Of a stretch of DNA of 64,000 nt, positions 54,698 through 63,706 are shown piece after piece (position 1 is the stretch's first letter; the number at the start of each line of letters is the position of its first letter). Position numbers and translations under genes: made by a program. The notes beneath the pieces were generated by a model, which was given only the letters and a program-made list of their open reading frames with translations, ran no database searches and was not told the origin of the DNA. The stretch comes from Acidobacteriota bacterium (lineage in GTDB: Bacteria > Acidobacteriota > Vicinamibacteria > Vicinamibacterales > SCN-69-37): NCBI GenBank assembly GCA_947467605.1, contig CANIII010000007.1:62001-126000 (forward strand), read 5' to 3'.

Positions 54698-54774
54698 CCA
54701 TAAAGGGCAATGAAGGGCCAAGAAGAAGTGGTTTTCAAAAACCTAACTTCGTGGCCCTTCAATGCCCTTCATGG
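54698..54774. terminator. Long nested hairpin between convergent cheB and the pseudo-SGNH gene
   Basis: Outer arms of 23 nt (54698-54720 and 54752-54774) match at 21 positions. Inside, GAAGT/ACTTC and GGTTTT/AAAACC form a second stem around a 2-nt loop. Each outer arm contains two copies of an AAGGGC-type half repeat. Its place between convergent genes suggests a bidirectional terminator, possibly derived from a dispersed repeat. Confidence 0.65.
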
Positions 54775-54790
54775 CTATTAAGCACAGCTC

Positions 54791-57700
54791 TTAAGGAACT
54801 GTCGCGTCCCGATTCGGCGGGCGCGTGTTCAGATTGCGCGTGGCACCACCATCGATCAGCACGCTGATGTACGGCTGCCCGGGGGTCTGCGACACATGCA
54901 CGGTCGCGGTGTGCACGCCGTTCGTCTCGTCCTGGCTCCACGTGCCGAAACCCGTAAACGTCATCGTGTCGTAGTCGCCGGCCGCGGCGGTTGACTGACG
55001 CGAGTTCAGAAAATCCACCCAGATGAGACGCGTCATTGTGAAGGTACCGCCATCGGTCATGTCGGTAAATTCGAAAGATGACGATGCACCGGGCTCTGGG
55101 GCGATGGCGTAGCGATACGTGAAGTCGGCGCGGTTCGATGCGGTCATGTGGAACGAGCTGGCGCGTTTGGCGACCATTGGCTGGTCGTGTGGCACGTGCA
55201 CACCCTGAAACCGCAGGAACGGATCGAGCGCCGAGTCCGGTCCGATAGAGATCGGCGTCGTGAGGTCAGCGGACGGAAACGCGAAACCTTCCGGGAACGG
55301 GATGTGGAGGTCGCCGTGATAGCGGAACACGGTCTCGCCATTCACGCCCTTGACGAACGACGCGGGGCCGCGGAACGCGAAGGTGCTCTTGGGCGTGCGG
55401 GGTTCGAGCTGCAGCATCGCGAGAATCCAGCTCGTGGTGATCATGCCGCGGCGTAAGAAGTGCCCGAGCACTTTGCCGGTGGTCACGTCGACGCAGCCGG
55501 TCGCGATGTCGAGCGGATCGTCGAGCCACGTGATCCCGCTGTTGTTGTACATCTGGTGCTTGAAGCGCAGCCACTCGTCGTGGCCGATGAGGCTGTCGGG
55601 CACGCGCTTGCCAAACGCCTGCGCGATCGGCGACTGCGGCCGAGAGTTCAGCAAGCCACCCGGCATCAGGCTCGTGATCGCGAACGACACGGAGTTACCC
55701 GAGCGTTCGCCGAACTGAATCTGATAGCGACCGACCAGATGCGAGCGGCCCGTGCCTCGTCCGCCAATCTCTGGCGCGTTGAGCGAGAAGTCGTCGCCGA
55801 AGTAGTTGCCGAAGCTCGGCGCCGTGAAGACCTGGAGCGTGTTGGTCGGAAACTCCGGGACGGCCTGCGAATCTTCGACCGGCTCTGGCGCCATCGTGCT
55901 CAGGTGCAGGTGCGGATGGAGCGCCGTGCCATCACACGGGATGCTCGCGAAGCTCATCGACGGGCTCGCGAACGGCAACGGGAACCGCGCCGGCGCTCCG
56001 AGCACGCTCATCGGAATGAAGGTCGTGCAATAGCACTCGAAGTCGAGCAGGCCGTCCGCGCGTTGCACGAACCGCGCCCAGGTCGAACCGTACTGCCCGG
56101 GGAATTCGATCGGCGCTTTCGGCAGATTCGGGTTCACCTGCGCGAGTGCAAAGATCGCGCTGTTCTGGAAGAAGAGCCGATACTTCAGGTTCGTGACCGC
56201 GCCTGTGGCGAGGTCGAGATCACCCGATGACAGCACATCGCTTGGGTCGAGCAGGGCATTCATCAGGCCCGGGAGCCTGAAGAACTGCGGTGCTGACAGC
56301 CGCGAATCAGTGCCGGCGAGTCCCTCGCCGTGGGTCACTTCGAAGTGGGTAATGTTGTTGACCGGCTTCGTGAACGCGATCTTGATGTGACCGCTGAGAT
56401 GCGAATCAAGCAGGGCGAGGCCGCCGAAGAGCAGGTTGCCGGTAATGCCGTAGCCAATCTCTGCCGGATCGGTCGAGTGCACCGCGCGCAGCGCGTCGCC
56501 GTAGTAGCTCGCGTCCTGATTGAGCGGGAGGATTTGTTCGAGACTCGCCGGTAATTGCAGTGGCAATGCGCCGGCAACCGCTGCCTGTGATTTTGCCTTT
56601 CCCGACTTCTTCGCTGCGGCAGCGGCTTTAACGGGTGCGGCCGCTGCGACGGGTGCCGGCGGCTGAAGATCCTGTGCGGTGAAGTCCGGACCGTCAGCCA
56701 GTCGGTAGTTGGCCACCGCGTCGCCTGGCATCAGGGCTTCGACGTTGATCGCGCCGAACGACGTGCCGTAGTTCGCATTGAGAAGATCGAGGACGCCGTT
56801 GGCGATCAGTGCCTGACCAGTGGCGCCCGGGTAGTAGCCATTGAGGGAGTAGAACCCGCCGAGGAAATCGGCGGTCAGCGTCTTGCCGGCGACCACGACG
56901 CCCGAGGTCCTGACGGTTCGATACAGCGCGTGTAGGTGGTACACCGTGGCGCCGCACTTGGCGGCCACCGCCGCGATCTCTTCGTTGAGCCCGCTGACGC
57001 GCGCGCTGATTTCAGCACCGACCGACGCGCGCAGTACGGCCGCTTCGGATGGTGGCTGCGGCTTCTTGCAGATGAGCTGGTAGCCCATCTCCATCAATCC
57101 ATCGACCGACAGGCGGTCGTTCGCAGCCAGACCCGACACCATGGCCACCATCGGTGCCGGCACCTTCAGCACGCGCGCCACGGCATCCACCGGCGAGAAG
57201 TGTGCGGTATCTGACGGGTCGGGGATGGTGGCGACAATGACTTCGCAACCGGCCGCCCGCAGGGCGCTCACAAGCTTTTCGTATTGCGCGCGGAAGGTCT
57301 GTTGGTCGGGCATCGCCGCGACGTTGCGCGTGATGGCGGCGTGGAGCACCTCGGCGAATCCCACCTCGATCACCGCGAGCGTTGGTTTTTGCGCCAGCGC
57401 GTATTCCAATGGTGTGGGCGTGGCCATCTCGGCGGACGTCAGCGCGCCGTCCATGCCGATGACGAGATTCACCGCGGTCTGCAGGGCGTCGTCACCGCGC
57501 ACCAGCGGTTGGGCGGCGCGTCGGGTCAATGCATCGGCGAGCGTCAGTCCCGGCATCGAGACGTTGGCGTGCGACTCGGTGACGGGGAACTGTGACAGCA
57601 CGGTGGTCTGCAGATCGAGCGGTAGCCGAACCGGCAGGCGCGCGAAGCCCGGCGCATCGCCGAGGCCCGGTGCCTGAAGCAGTGGCTGCACAAACCGCAC

Positions 57701-57829
57701 GTTCATCGCGCGCGCGATCTGCGCCGGGAAACTGTGCACCTGATCCGATTCGATCAGGCTGAAGTTCGTCATGCCGGCCGCAAGGCCTTCACCGATGACC
57801 AGAAAGCGACTGCAATCGAGTGTTTTCAT
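54791..57829 (-). CDS. Pseudo-SGNH large protein, copy A (unknown function)
   Basis: 1,012 aa, no signal peptide. Residues 1-360 follow the layout of SGNH/GDSL hydrolases, but the catalytic blocks are changed. The GDS block reads G13-E-G15. The GxND block reads G157-F-A-E160. The DxxH block reads N330-G-Y-Y333. A Lys/Ala/Pro linker (~385-415) leads to a ~590-residue region, probably beta-rich (SYYGDALRAVHS, NITHFEVTHG, GTGRSHLVGRYQIQFGE, LDDPLDIATG, TRLIWVDFLNS). I do not recognise that region. A paralogue is encoded divergently at 58632. Catalysis by the usual Ser-Asp-His mechanism appears impossible, so a binding or structural role is inferred. Confidence 0.85.
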   Translation of the reverse strand: MKTLDCSRFLVIGEGLAAGMTNFSLIESDQVHSFPAQIARAMNVRFVQPLLQAPGLGDAPGFARLPVRLPLDLQTTVLSQFPVTESHANVSMPGLTLADALTRRAAQPLVRGDDALQTAVNLVIGMDGALTSAEMATPTPLEYALAQKPTLAVIEVGFAEVLHAAITRNVAAMPDQQTFRAQYEKLVSALRAAGCEVIVATIPDPSDTAHFSPVDAVARVLKVPAPMVAMVSGLAANDRLSVDGLMEMGYQLICKKPQPPSEAAVLRASVGAEISARVSGLNEEIAAVAAKCGATVYHLHALYRTVRTSGVVVAGKTLTADFLGGFYSLNGYYPGATGQALIANGVLDLLNANYGTSFGAINVEALMPGDAVANYRLADGPDFTAQDLQPPAPVAAAAPVKAAAAAKKSGKAKSQAAVAGALPLQLPASLEQILPLNQDASYYGDALRAVHSTDPAEIGYGITGNLLFGGLALLDSHLSGHIKIAFTKPVNNITHFEVTHGEGLAGTDSRLSAPQFFRLPGLMNALLDPSDVLSSGDLDLATGAVTNLKYRLFFQNSAIFALAQVNPNLPKAPIEFPGQYGSTWARFVQRADGLLDFECYCTTFIPMSVLGAPARFPLPFASPSMSFASIPCDGTALHPHLHLSTMAPEPVEDSQAVPEFPTNTLQVFTAPSFGNYFGDDFSLNAPEIGGRGTGRSHLVGRYQIQFGERSGNSVSFAITSLMPGGLLNSRPQSPIAQAFGKRVPDSLIGHDEWLRFKHQMYNNSGITWLDDPLDIATGCVDVTTGKVLGHFLRRGMITTSWILAMLQLEPRTPKSTFAFRGPASFVKGVNGETVFRYHGDLHIPFPEGFAFPSADLTTPISIGPDSALDPFLRFQGVHVPHDQPMVAKRASSFHMTASNRADFTYRYAIAPEPGASSSFEFTDMTDGGTFTMTRLIWVDFLNSRQSTAAAGDYDTMTFTGFGTWSQDETNGVHTATVHVSQTPGQPYISVLIDGGATRNLNTRPPNRDATVP

Positions 57830-57831
57830 GC

Positions 57832-58542
57832 TTATTTGGCCTCCGCGAGTTCGGGGCCGATCTGGCCGACGTACGGAATGCCGGCGCGCCGCGCAGCGAG
57901 AATTTCTTCCATGACCTGTTCGGTGATCTGTTCGAAGCCGAGTGGATGTGTTTCGAGCACGAGCGTGCCCATCGGCAGCGTGGCCGTTCGGACGTCGCCG
58001 CCTCCCGATGGCAACCAGTCGTCGTCCAGAATCACGTCATCGCCGTCGCGAAAAATCCGAAACTTGAAATGTCCGCGGAAGAATCGGCTCGTCACATTGA
58101 CGTGCACGGTGAACGTGTCGGGGTCGGTGACGGGTTCCTCCGACATGTCCCATTCCACGAGCCCCAGTGCCGCGACTATTCCCGCGGCGACCGCCTGTCC
58201 TGCGGACTTGCCGGGGTCTCCGAAGGGCTCGCCAAGTACTTCTTCCATCTTCCGGGTGAATGGATTGATCTTGAAGTGCCGCGTGCGCTTCACGCGGTCG
58301 TAGGTTTCCATCTTCCGGTCCATGAAGTTCCGGAAGTCCGCGAACATGATGCCCTCACGCACTTCCTCGAGCGTCACACCAGACAGGCGATAGCGCGCTT
58401 TGAACAGCAGGCGCTTTTCCGCGAAGGGATTCACGACCGGCACAAACAGCGGCACGTTGAACGGCACGCCGGCCTGCTCAATCTCGCGAACGGTTGTGCC
58501 GAAGGTCGAAATGCAGGATCGCGCCTCAGGGGAGATCTTCAT
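57832..58542 (-). CDS. 236-aa companion of the pseudo-SGNH proteins (unknown function)
   Basis: A soluble alpha/beta protein without signal peptide or familiar motif. Basic/aromatic segments (RRLRR-like pattern absent; VKRTRHFKINPFTRKM present) are followed by a beta-rich part (TFTVHVNVTSRFFRGHFKFR, TLPMGTLVLETHPLGFEQI) and a C-terminal helix. AGGAGA precedes ATG 58542. It ends 2 nt before the ATG of pseudo-SGNH copy A, so the two form an operon and probably work together. I cannot name the fold. Confidence 0.75.
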   Translation of the reverse strand: MKISPEARSCISTFGTTVREIEQAGVPFNVPLFVPVVNPFAEKRLLFKARYRLSGVTLEEVREGIMFADFRNFMDRKMETYDRVKRTRHFKINPFTRKMEEVLGEPFGDPGKSAGQAVAAGIVAALGLVEWDMSEEPVTDPDTFTVHVNVTSRFFRGHFKFRIFRDGDDVILDDDWLPSGGGDVRTATLPMGTLVLETHPLGFEQITEQVMEEILAARRAGIPYVGQIGPELAEAK

Positions 58543-58571
58543 GACGTCGTGGTGTCTCCTGTCGTTTCGGC

Positions 58572-58580
58572 TACACTATC
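58572..58580. promoter_or_regulatory. Overlapping divergent -10 elements of the pseudo-SGNH cluster
   Basis: Plus strand TACACT (58572-58577) and minus strand GATAGT (58580-58575) overlap. Both transcripts have leaders with Shine-Dalgarno sequences, so the two directions would compete for polymerase. Confidence 0.4.
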
Positions 58581-58631
58581 GCACACTTCGAATTGCGTGC
58601 GCTGCGCGGCACGTTGAAGGAGCCTCCTCCC

Positions 58632-61600
58632 GTGGATCCATCCAACCGCTTGACCTCATTCGATCCGTCCAGATTTCTCGTGCTCGGTGAGGGCCTCGCA
58701 GCCGGGATGACCAACTTCTCGTTGATCGAGTCGGATCAACGCGAAAGTTTCGGTGCGCAGATGGCGCGCCAGATGAAGGTCGAGTTCGTTCAACCGTTGT
58801 TACAGGCGCCGGGCCTCGGCGACGCGGCAGGGTTCCCGCGATTGCCGGTGCGCCTGCCATTCGATCACCAGACAACGGTTCTGTCTGAGTTCCCCCCAAC
58901 AGCACCCGTCTGCAACTTGTCAGTACCAGGGCTCACGGTCGCCGAATCGGTCAGCCGTCGGCCCGTGTCGCCGCTGATTCACGCGGACGACGCGCGGCAG
59001 ACGGCGATCAATTTCATTCTGGGCTCGCCGGCCCGGCCGGAGCGAGAGTCGGTTGCGGGGACGCAGCTCGAATGCGCGATCGATCGCGCGCCGTCGCTCG
59101 CCATCGTCGCGCTCGGATTTGCCGAGGCACTCGAGGCTGCGACCGCCGCTCGGCCCGATGCGATGCCTGATGTCGCCACGTTCCGCGAGCACTACACAAT
59201 GCTCGTGTCAGGGCTTCGCGCGACCGGCTGCCAGGTCATCGTCACCACGATTCCGGATCCGATGGACACCGCGCACTTCTCGACGAGTGCCGCCGCCGCG
59301 CGCGTCGTCAAGATGCCTGCGGCGCTGCTCGAGAGTGAATACAACCTCGATCGCGGCGGTCGGGCCACGGTGAACGGCCTGATGGAGATCGGCTACCGGC
59401 GGATGAGCGGCAAGGCGTCACCCCTGCCGGCCGGTTCGGTGCTGCGTGGCTCGATCGCGGCCGAGATCACCAACCGCGTGGCGTCGCTGAACAAGGTCAT
59501 CATGGCCGTGGCCGCTGAGCAGGGCGCGACCGTGTACGACCTCGGTGCGTTCTTCCGGAAACTGAATCGCGGAGGTGTTGCGGTCGGTTCCCGCACGTTG
59601 ACGTCAGATTTCCTCGGCGGCTTCTACTCCCTGAACGGCTACTACCCGGGCAAGACCGGTCACGCGCTGATTGCCAACGAACTGCTCACGCATATCAACA
59701 GTTCCTACGGCACCACGTTCGAGATGATCAACGTGCTGTCTGTCATGAAGACGGATCCGGTGGCCGACTACCGGCCGGCCGACGGACCCGACTACAGCAC
59801 CCTTGCCGGTGCTGCCGCGTCTGCGGTCTCCACGCTCAAGACGTGGTCGACGATGGCCAGTTTTCTGGCCAATGCGGTGGTCGACACGATCACGCGCAAG
59901 CGCCCGGCACCGCCGGCCATGACCGATTCACATCCGGAGCTGTGGACGCTGCGTCTGCCTTCTGGCTTCGAGCAGGAATTGCCGCTACACAAGTCATCGA
60001 GCTACTACGGCGACGCGCTGCGACCTGTGCATACCGACGACACGAAGGAAGCGGAGTACGGTCTGACGGGTCGTCTGCTCTTTGGCGGCCTCGCGATGCT
60101 CGACACGCATCTGAGTGGCACGGTGAAGATCAAGTTCACGCCGCCGGTGAACAACATCACGTCATTTGAAGTGACACATGGCGCCACGGGGCTCGTCGGC
60201 GACGATTCGCGTTTGTCCGCACCGCAGTTCTTCTGCCTGCCGGCGATTGGTCATCAGGTGCTCGACTCGGCCGCTCAGCCGTCAACGGGCAAGTTGAATC
60301 TGATCACCAGCGAAGTGACGGATCTCAAGTTCAAGTTCTTCTTTCTGAATTCCGTGATCATGTCGCTCGCGGCCGTCAATCCCACGTTGCTGCGAGATCC
60401 GCTCCAGTTTCCCGGGGAATACGGATCGACCTGGGCCAAGTTTGAACAGCGGCCCGACGGGCGACTCGACTACACGTGCTATGCCACCACGTTCATTCCG
60501 TTGAGCGTGCTGAAGACGCCGATCCGTTTTCCGTTGCCGTTCACGGGCCCGAATGGGAGCTTCGCGCACATTCCGTCGGACGGCACGGCGTTGCATCCGC
60601 ATATTCATCTCAGCACGCGGCCGCCCGAGGCGGCCGATCCTGGCGTCGAACTGCCGGATCTGCCGGTCAACACGATTCAGATGTTCACCGCGCCGTCGCA
60701 CAACAATCATTTCGGCGACGACTTCTCCCTCAATACGCCGGCACTCGGCGGCTTCGGCACCGGGCGATCGCATCTGGTCGGGCGGTATCAGATTCAGTTC
60801 GGCGAGCGCTTCGGCAATTCGCTGCAATTCTCGATTGTCACCAGCCAACCGGGCGGCGTGATGACGACATTGCCGCAGACCGTGATTGCGAAAGCGTTCG
60901 GCAAACGGATACCCGACAGCCTCCTGGGACACGACGAGTTCCTGCGCTTTCACAAGCAGACGTACAACAACGATCGTATTTCGTGGCTCGACGATCCGCT
61001 CGATCTGGCCGTCGGTGTGATCAACCTGAAGACCGGCAAAGTGCTCGGACATCTGCTGCGGCGCGGCATGATTTCGACGAGCTGGATTCTGGCGATGCTG
61101 CATGTTGAGCCGCGAACGCCCAGCGCCACATTCAAGTTTCGCGGTCCGGCGGGATTTTCGAAAACGCGCAAAGGCCAGACGCGTTTCTGGTTCCACGGCG
61201 ATCTGAGCATTCCATTCCCGGAGAATTTCAACTTCCCGACAGCCCAGTTCACCGAAGATTTTGCGGCCGACGCCGATGCGGCCAAGCTCGGTGAAGGCGT
61301 GAAGTCATTCCCGATTGGCCCGAAGTCGGCGCTTGATCCGTACCTGCGATTCTCCGGTATGCACGTACCCGGGCCAGCGAAATTCCCGAAGCGCGTGGGC
61401 GGCAGCCGGCAGATGACGGCGCTCAACGGCATCGACTTCGCGTATCACTACGAGCTGGTGCCGAGCCCAGGCGTGTCGACGTTTGAGTTCACCAACATCA
61501 CGATGGGCGCGTCGTTCCGCATGACGCGCCTCACCTGGGTCGACTTCCTCAACTCCGCAACGTCATCGGCGGCCGAGGGCGACTACGACACGTTCACGTT

Positions 61601-61772
61601 TACCGGCTTGGGCACCTGGAGCGAAGACCCGGATCCGACCAACACGACGCACGTGGCCACGGTGCATGTCTCGACGTCGCCGACCCATCCGTTTGTCAGT
61701 GTGATTATCGACGGCGGACCGGCGACCAACGTACAGACACGGCCACCGGATCGGGAACTGACGCATCCGTAG
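58632..61772 (+). CDS. Pseudo-SGNH large protein, copy B (unknown function)
   Basis: 1,046 aa from GTG 58632, with AGGAG upstream; the frame extends to 58593 without support. It is colinear with copy A along its whole length. The SGNH-like N-terminus again lacks catalytic residues (G19-E-G21; GFAE; SLNGYYP). Shared C-terminal motifs include SSYYGDALRPVHTDD, LFGGLAMLDTHLSG, GTGRSHLVGRYQIQFGE and LDDPLDLAVGV. It has an extra segment near the end of the linker and near TAQFTEDFAADADAAKL. Identity to copy A looks close to half by eye. Divergent placement with the 236-aa gene suggests one co-regulated unit. Confidence 0.85.
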   Translation: MDPSNRLTSFDPSRFLVLGEGLAAGMTNFSLIESDQRESFGAQMARQMKVEFVQPLLQAPGLGDAAGFPRLPVRLPFDHQTTVLSEFPPTAPVCNLSVPGLTVAESVSRRPVSPLIHADDARQTAINFILGSPARPERESVAGTQLECAIDRAPSLAIVALGFAEALEAATAARPDAMPDVATFREHYTMLVSGLRATGCQVIVTTIPDPMDTAHFSTSAAAARVVKMPAALLESEYNLDRGGRATVNGLMEIGYRRMSGKASPLPAGSVLRGSIAAEITNRVASLNKVIMAVAAEQGATVYDLGAFFRKLNRGGVAVGSRTLTSDFLGGFYSLNGYYPGKTGHALIANELLTHINSSYGTTFEMINVLSVMKTDPVADYRPADGPDYSTLAGAAASAVSTLKTWSTMASFLANAVVDTITRKRPAPPAMTDSHPELWTLRLPSGFEQELPLHKSSSYYGDALRPVHTDDTKEAEYGLTGRLLFGGLAMLDTHLSGTVKIKFTPPVNNITSFEVTHGATGLVGDDSRLSAPQFFCLPAIGHQVLDSAAQPSTGKLNLITSEVTDLKFKFFFLNSVIMSLAAVNPTLLRDPLQFPGEYGSTWAKFEQRPDGRLDYTCYATTFIPLSVLKTPIRFPLPFTGPNGSFAHIPSDGTALHPHIHLSTRPPEAADPGVELPDLPVNTIQMFTAPSHNNHFGDDFSLNTPALGGFGTGRSHLVGRYQIQFGERFGNSLQFSIVTSQPGGVMTTLPQTVIAKAFGKRIPDSLLGHDEFLRFHKQTYNNDRISWLDDPLDLAVGVINLKTGKVLGHLLRRGMISTSWILAMLHVEPRTPSATFKFRGPAGFSKTRKGQTRFWFHGDLSIPFPENFNFPTAQFTEDFAADADAAKLGEGVKSFPIGPKSALDPYLRFSGMHVPGPAKFPKRVGGSRQMTALNGIDFAYHYELVPSPGVSTFEFTNITMGASFRMTRLTWVDFLNSATSSAAEGDYDTFTFTGLGTWSEDPDPTNTTHVATVHVSTSPTHPFVSVIIDGGPATNVQTRPPDRELTHP

Positions 61773-61802
61773 CGAACGTGGCGCGATGGTGTGACGATGC
61801 GG

Positions 61803-63047
61803 TCAGAGTTCGACGCCGGAGAGCGCGATTCGCGAGACGGTAACAGCGAACGGCTCCGCGCCGGCCGGCATCGGCAGTCCGGCGATCGCGCGCGATGAGA
61901 TCCGGATCTTACCGACGGCGCCGGCATCCTCAGACAGCTTCGACGCGATATTCACGGGATCTCCCGAGATGCCGCTGCTCCCGCGCTGATTTCCAAACAT
62001 CAGCACCGGACCGCGATCGATGCCGATCTTGACCTCGACGCCGTTCTCGCGGAACCGCGTGCGCACGGCGTCGGCGAACTCGAGGGACTCACTCGGCGTG
62101 TCGAATGTCAGGATGGCGAGGCCCGCGCCAAAGCCGGCCACGTGGTCGCCGGCGCGCATCGTCACTCTGACGATCGTCTCCATCAGCGCATTGTCGACGA
62201 AGCCATCGAGCAGCGCCGTCAGACCTCCTGTGGCTCCCTCGGCGCCCGCCTTCGCGACAAACACGATCACCCGGTCGCGCAAGTACGCGTCGTAGATGCG
62301 GCGGCGCAGGCTGTCGACATCCGCGGTGAGACGGAGCGCGTTCAGGTCGGCGAAGAACTCGGCAGGAAACGGATGCGGGTATGGCGTCTCGTCAGCGCGA
62401 AGGTCGGGTCGGCCGCACGTCCCCGACAATCCGAAGACACCCGGCGCGTGCACCTCAGTGAGGTCAGGGCGTGGCGTCAGTTCCAGTGACGCGTCGTCAC
62501 CCAGGTGATTGCGAATCGCGCGCGTGACGAGCACGACGCCGGGGTCGGCGAAGTCTTCCGCCAAGCGCTGGACGGTTTCCGCGTCCAGGCCGTAGAGGCC
62601 GCCGCCGACTTCGAAGAATTCGCCGTGGTGCACACACATGCCGATGCGCAACGGGCTCTCTCGGGCGATCCGCGATTGCGCCTCCGCCATCGCGTCGATG
62701 ACGAGCCGAGTCGGCACGGATGTCGGGTAGTACATCTCTGTGTTGTCGGCCGTCCAGATGCCGATGGGGCGTCCGCCTACGGCCACGCCCAGCCCGTGAA
62801 CGGTCTGCTTGGGTCCCGAGACCAGTGCCAGCACGTCGAGCAGATCGCGCTCTTCGGTGAGCCGGCTGAGGCCAGACGTGTCCGACGCGACGACGGTGCC
62901 GACGCGTCGATAGGTGTCGAGCAACCGTTCGGCTTCCGTCGCATTCTGATTGCCGCTCGCCCAGCTCTGCAGCAACTCAATCGGCAGGGGACCGGCGATG
63001 TCTTGCGTCAGGTCGGCCAGAGCGGGAATGATTTTCGGCAGCGCCAC
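61803..63047 (-). CDS. Degenerate tandem class III cyclase-like protein
   Basis: A 414-aa soluble protein with two cyclase-homology segments. The first (~90-220) includes LRIGMCVHHGEFFEVGGGLYG. The second (~245-400) ends with VKIGIDRGPVLMFGNQRG and SGISGDPVNIASKLSEDAG. The metal-binding F-S-D-I and substrate-Lys D-K-F motifs are missing from both, and the transition-state Arg is Lys in VNIASK. Cyclase activity is therefore unlikely; nucleotide binding or regulation of another cyclase is possible. GTG 63047 has CATAGT preceded by TGG 6 nt upstream. Confidence 0.75.
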   Translation of the reverse strand: MALPKIIPALADLTQDIAGPLPIELLQSWASGNQNATEAERLLDTYRRVGTVVASDTSGLSRLTEERDLLDVLALVSGPKQTVHGLGVAVGGRPIGIWTADNTEMYYPTSVPTRLVIDAMAEAQSRIARESPLRIGMCVHHGEFFEVGGGLYGLDAETVQRLAEDFADPGVVLVTRAIRNHLGDDASLELTPRPDLTEVHAPGVFGLSGTCGRPDLRADETPYPHPFPAEFFADLNALRLTADVDSLRRRIYDAYLRDRVIVFVAKAGAEGATGGLTALLDGFVDNALMETIVRVTMRAGDHVAGFGAGLAILTFDTPSESLEFADAVRTRFRENGVEVKIGIDRGPVLMFGNQRGSSGISGDPVNIASKLSEDAGAVGKIRISSRAIAGLPMPAGAEPFAVTVSRIALSGVEL

Positions 63048-63052
63048 GCCGG

Positions 63053-63059
63053 TACTATG
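63053..63059. promoter_or_regulatory. Overlapping divergent -10 elements
   Basis: Minus strand CATAGT (63059-63054) lies 6 nt from GTG 63047 with an extended TGG. Plus strand TACTAT (63053-63058) faces the beta-barrel gene. Confidence 0.4.
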
Positions 63060-63114
63060 CCAGACCCATGGTGGCGCGGATGAGAATGATGAGAATCATG
63101 AGAAGATCTCGCGC

Positions 63115-63669
63115 ATGACGAAGTCGTTCTGGTCCGCAACTGCAATGGTGTGTCTTCTGGCCTCGCCCGTGGCGGCGCAGACCCCGGCCACGCATCCTGA
63201 ACCTGCTGAACACAAGGAAGCCCTTGCCAAGGCGGAACTCTTCGCCGGCTACTCGCTGTCGCGCGACGACGGCGAGACCTTCAACGGGTTTGCAGCCTCA
63301 TTGAATTTCAACGTCAACTCGTGGTTCGGCCTTGGTGTGGAGACCAGCGGTCACTACAAGAGCCACGACGGCGTGGATCTGGCGAAGAACTCGTTCCTGG
63401 TCGGCCCTCGTGTGTCGAAGCGTGGCGGCAAAGTGGTGCCGTTCGCCTACGTCCTTGGCGGTATCGAGCGCAGCCGCGTGTCGATTGGTTCGGTGGCCGT
63501 CTCGGAGAACGACACCGCCTTTGCCATCGGCGGCGGCCTCGATTTCGAGATCAACGCCAAATGGGCGTTCGCGATCGAGGGCGATCAACTCCTGGTGCGT
63601 TCGCACGGCGACACGCACGGCACGCCACGGCTCTCGATCGGATTCGTTGTGATGCTCGGTCAGAAGTAA
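63115..63669 (+). CDS. Small outer-membrane beta-barrel protein
   Basis: A 184-aa protein with signal peptide (ending near SPVAAQ) and a predicted eight-stranded beta-barrel of the OmpA/OprF-like porin family. Evidence is the alternating strands, such as AELFAGYSLSRDD, FGLGVETSGHYKS, FAYVLGGIERSRV and SIGFVVMLGQK at the C-terminus. No ligand is implied. ATG 63115 is the first start with a signal peptide; GAGAAG lies upstream. Confidence 0.8.
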   Translation: MTKSFWSATAMVCLLASPVAAQTPATHPEPAEHKEALAKAELFAGYSLSRDDGETFNGFAASLNFNVNSWFGLGVETSGHYKSHDGVDLAKNSFLVGPRVSKRGGKVVPFAYVLGGIERSRVSIGSVAVSENDTAFAIGGGLDFEINAKWAFAIEGDQLLVRSHGDTHGTPRLSIGFVVMLGQK

Positions 63670-63692
63670 CATCTCCGCCCTGAGGGCAGATA

Positions 63693-63698
63693 TACAAT
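63693..63698 (+). promoter_or_regulatory. -10 element of the cyclic-nucleotide-binding gene
   Basis: TACAAT lies 8 nt before GTG 63707. No Shine-Dalgarno sequence is present. Confidence 0.45.
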
Positions 63699-63706
63699 GG
63701 CGCCCA

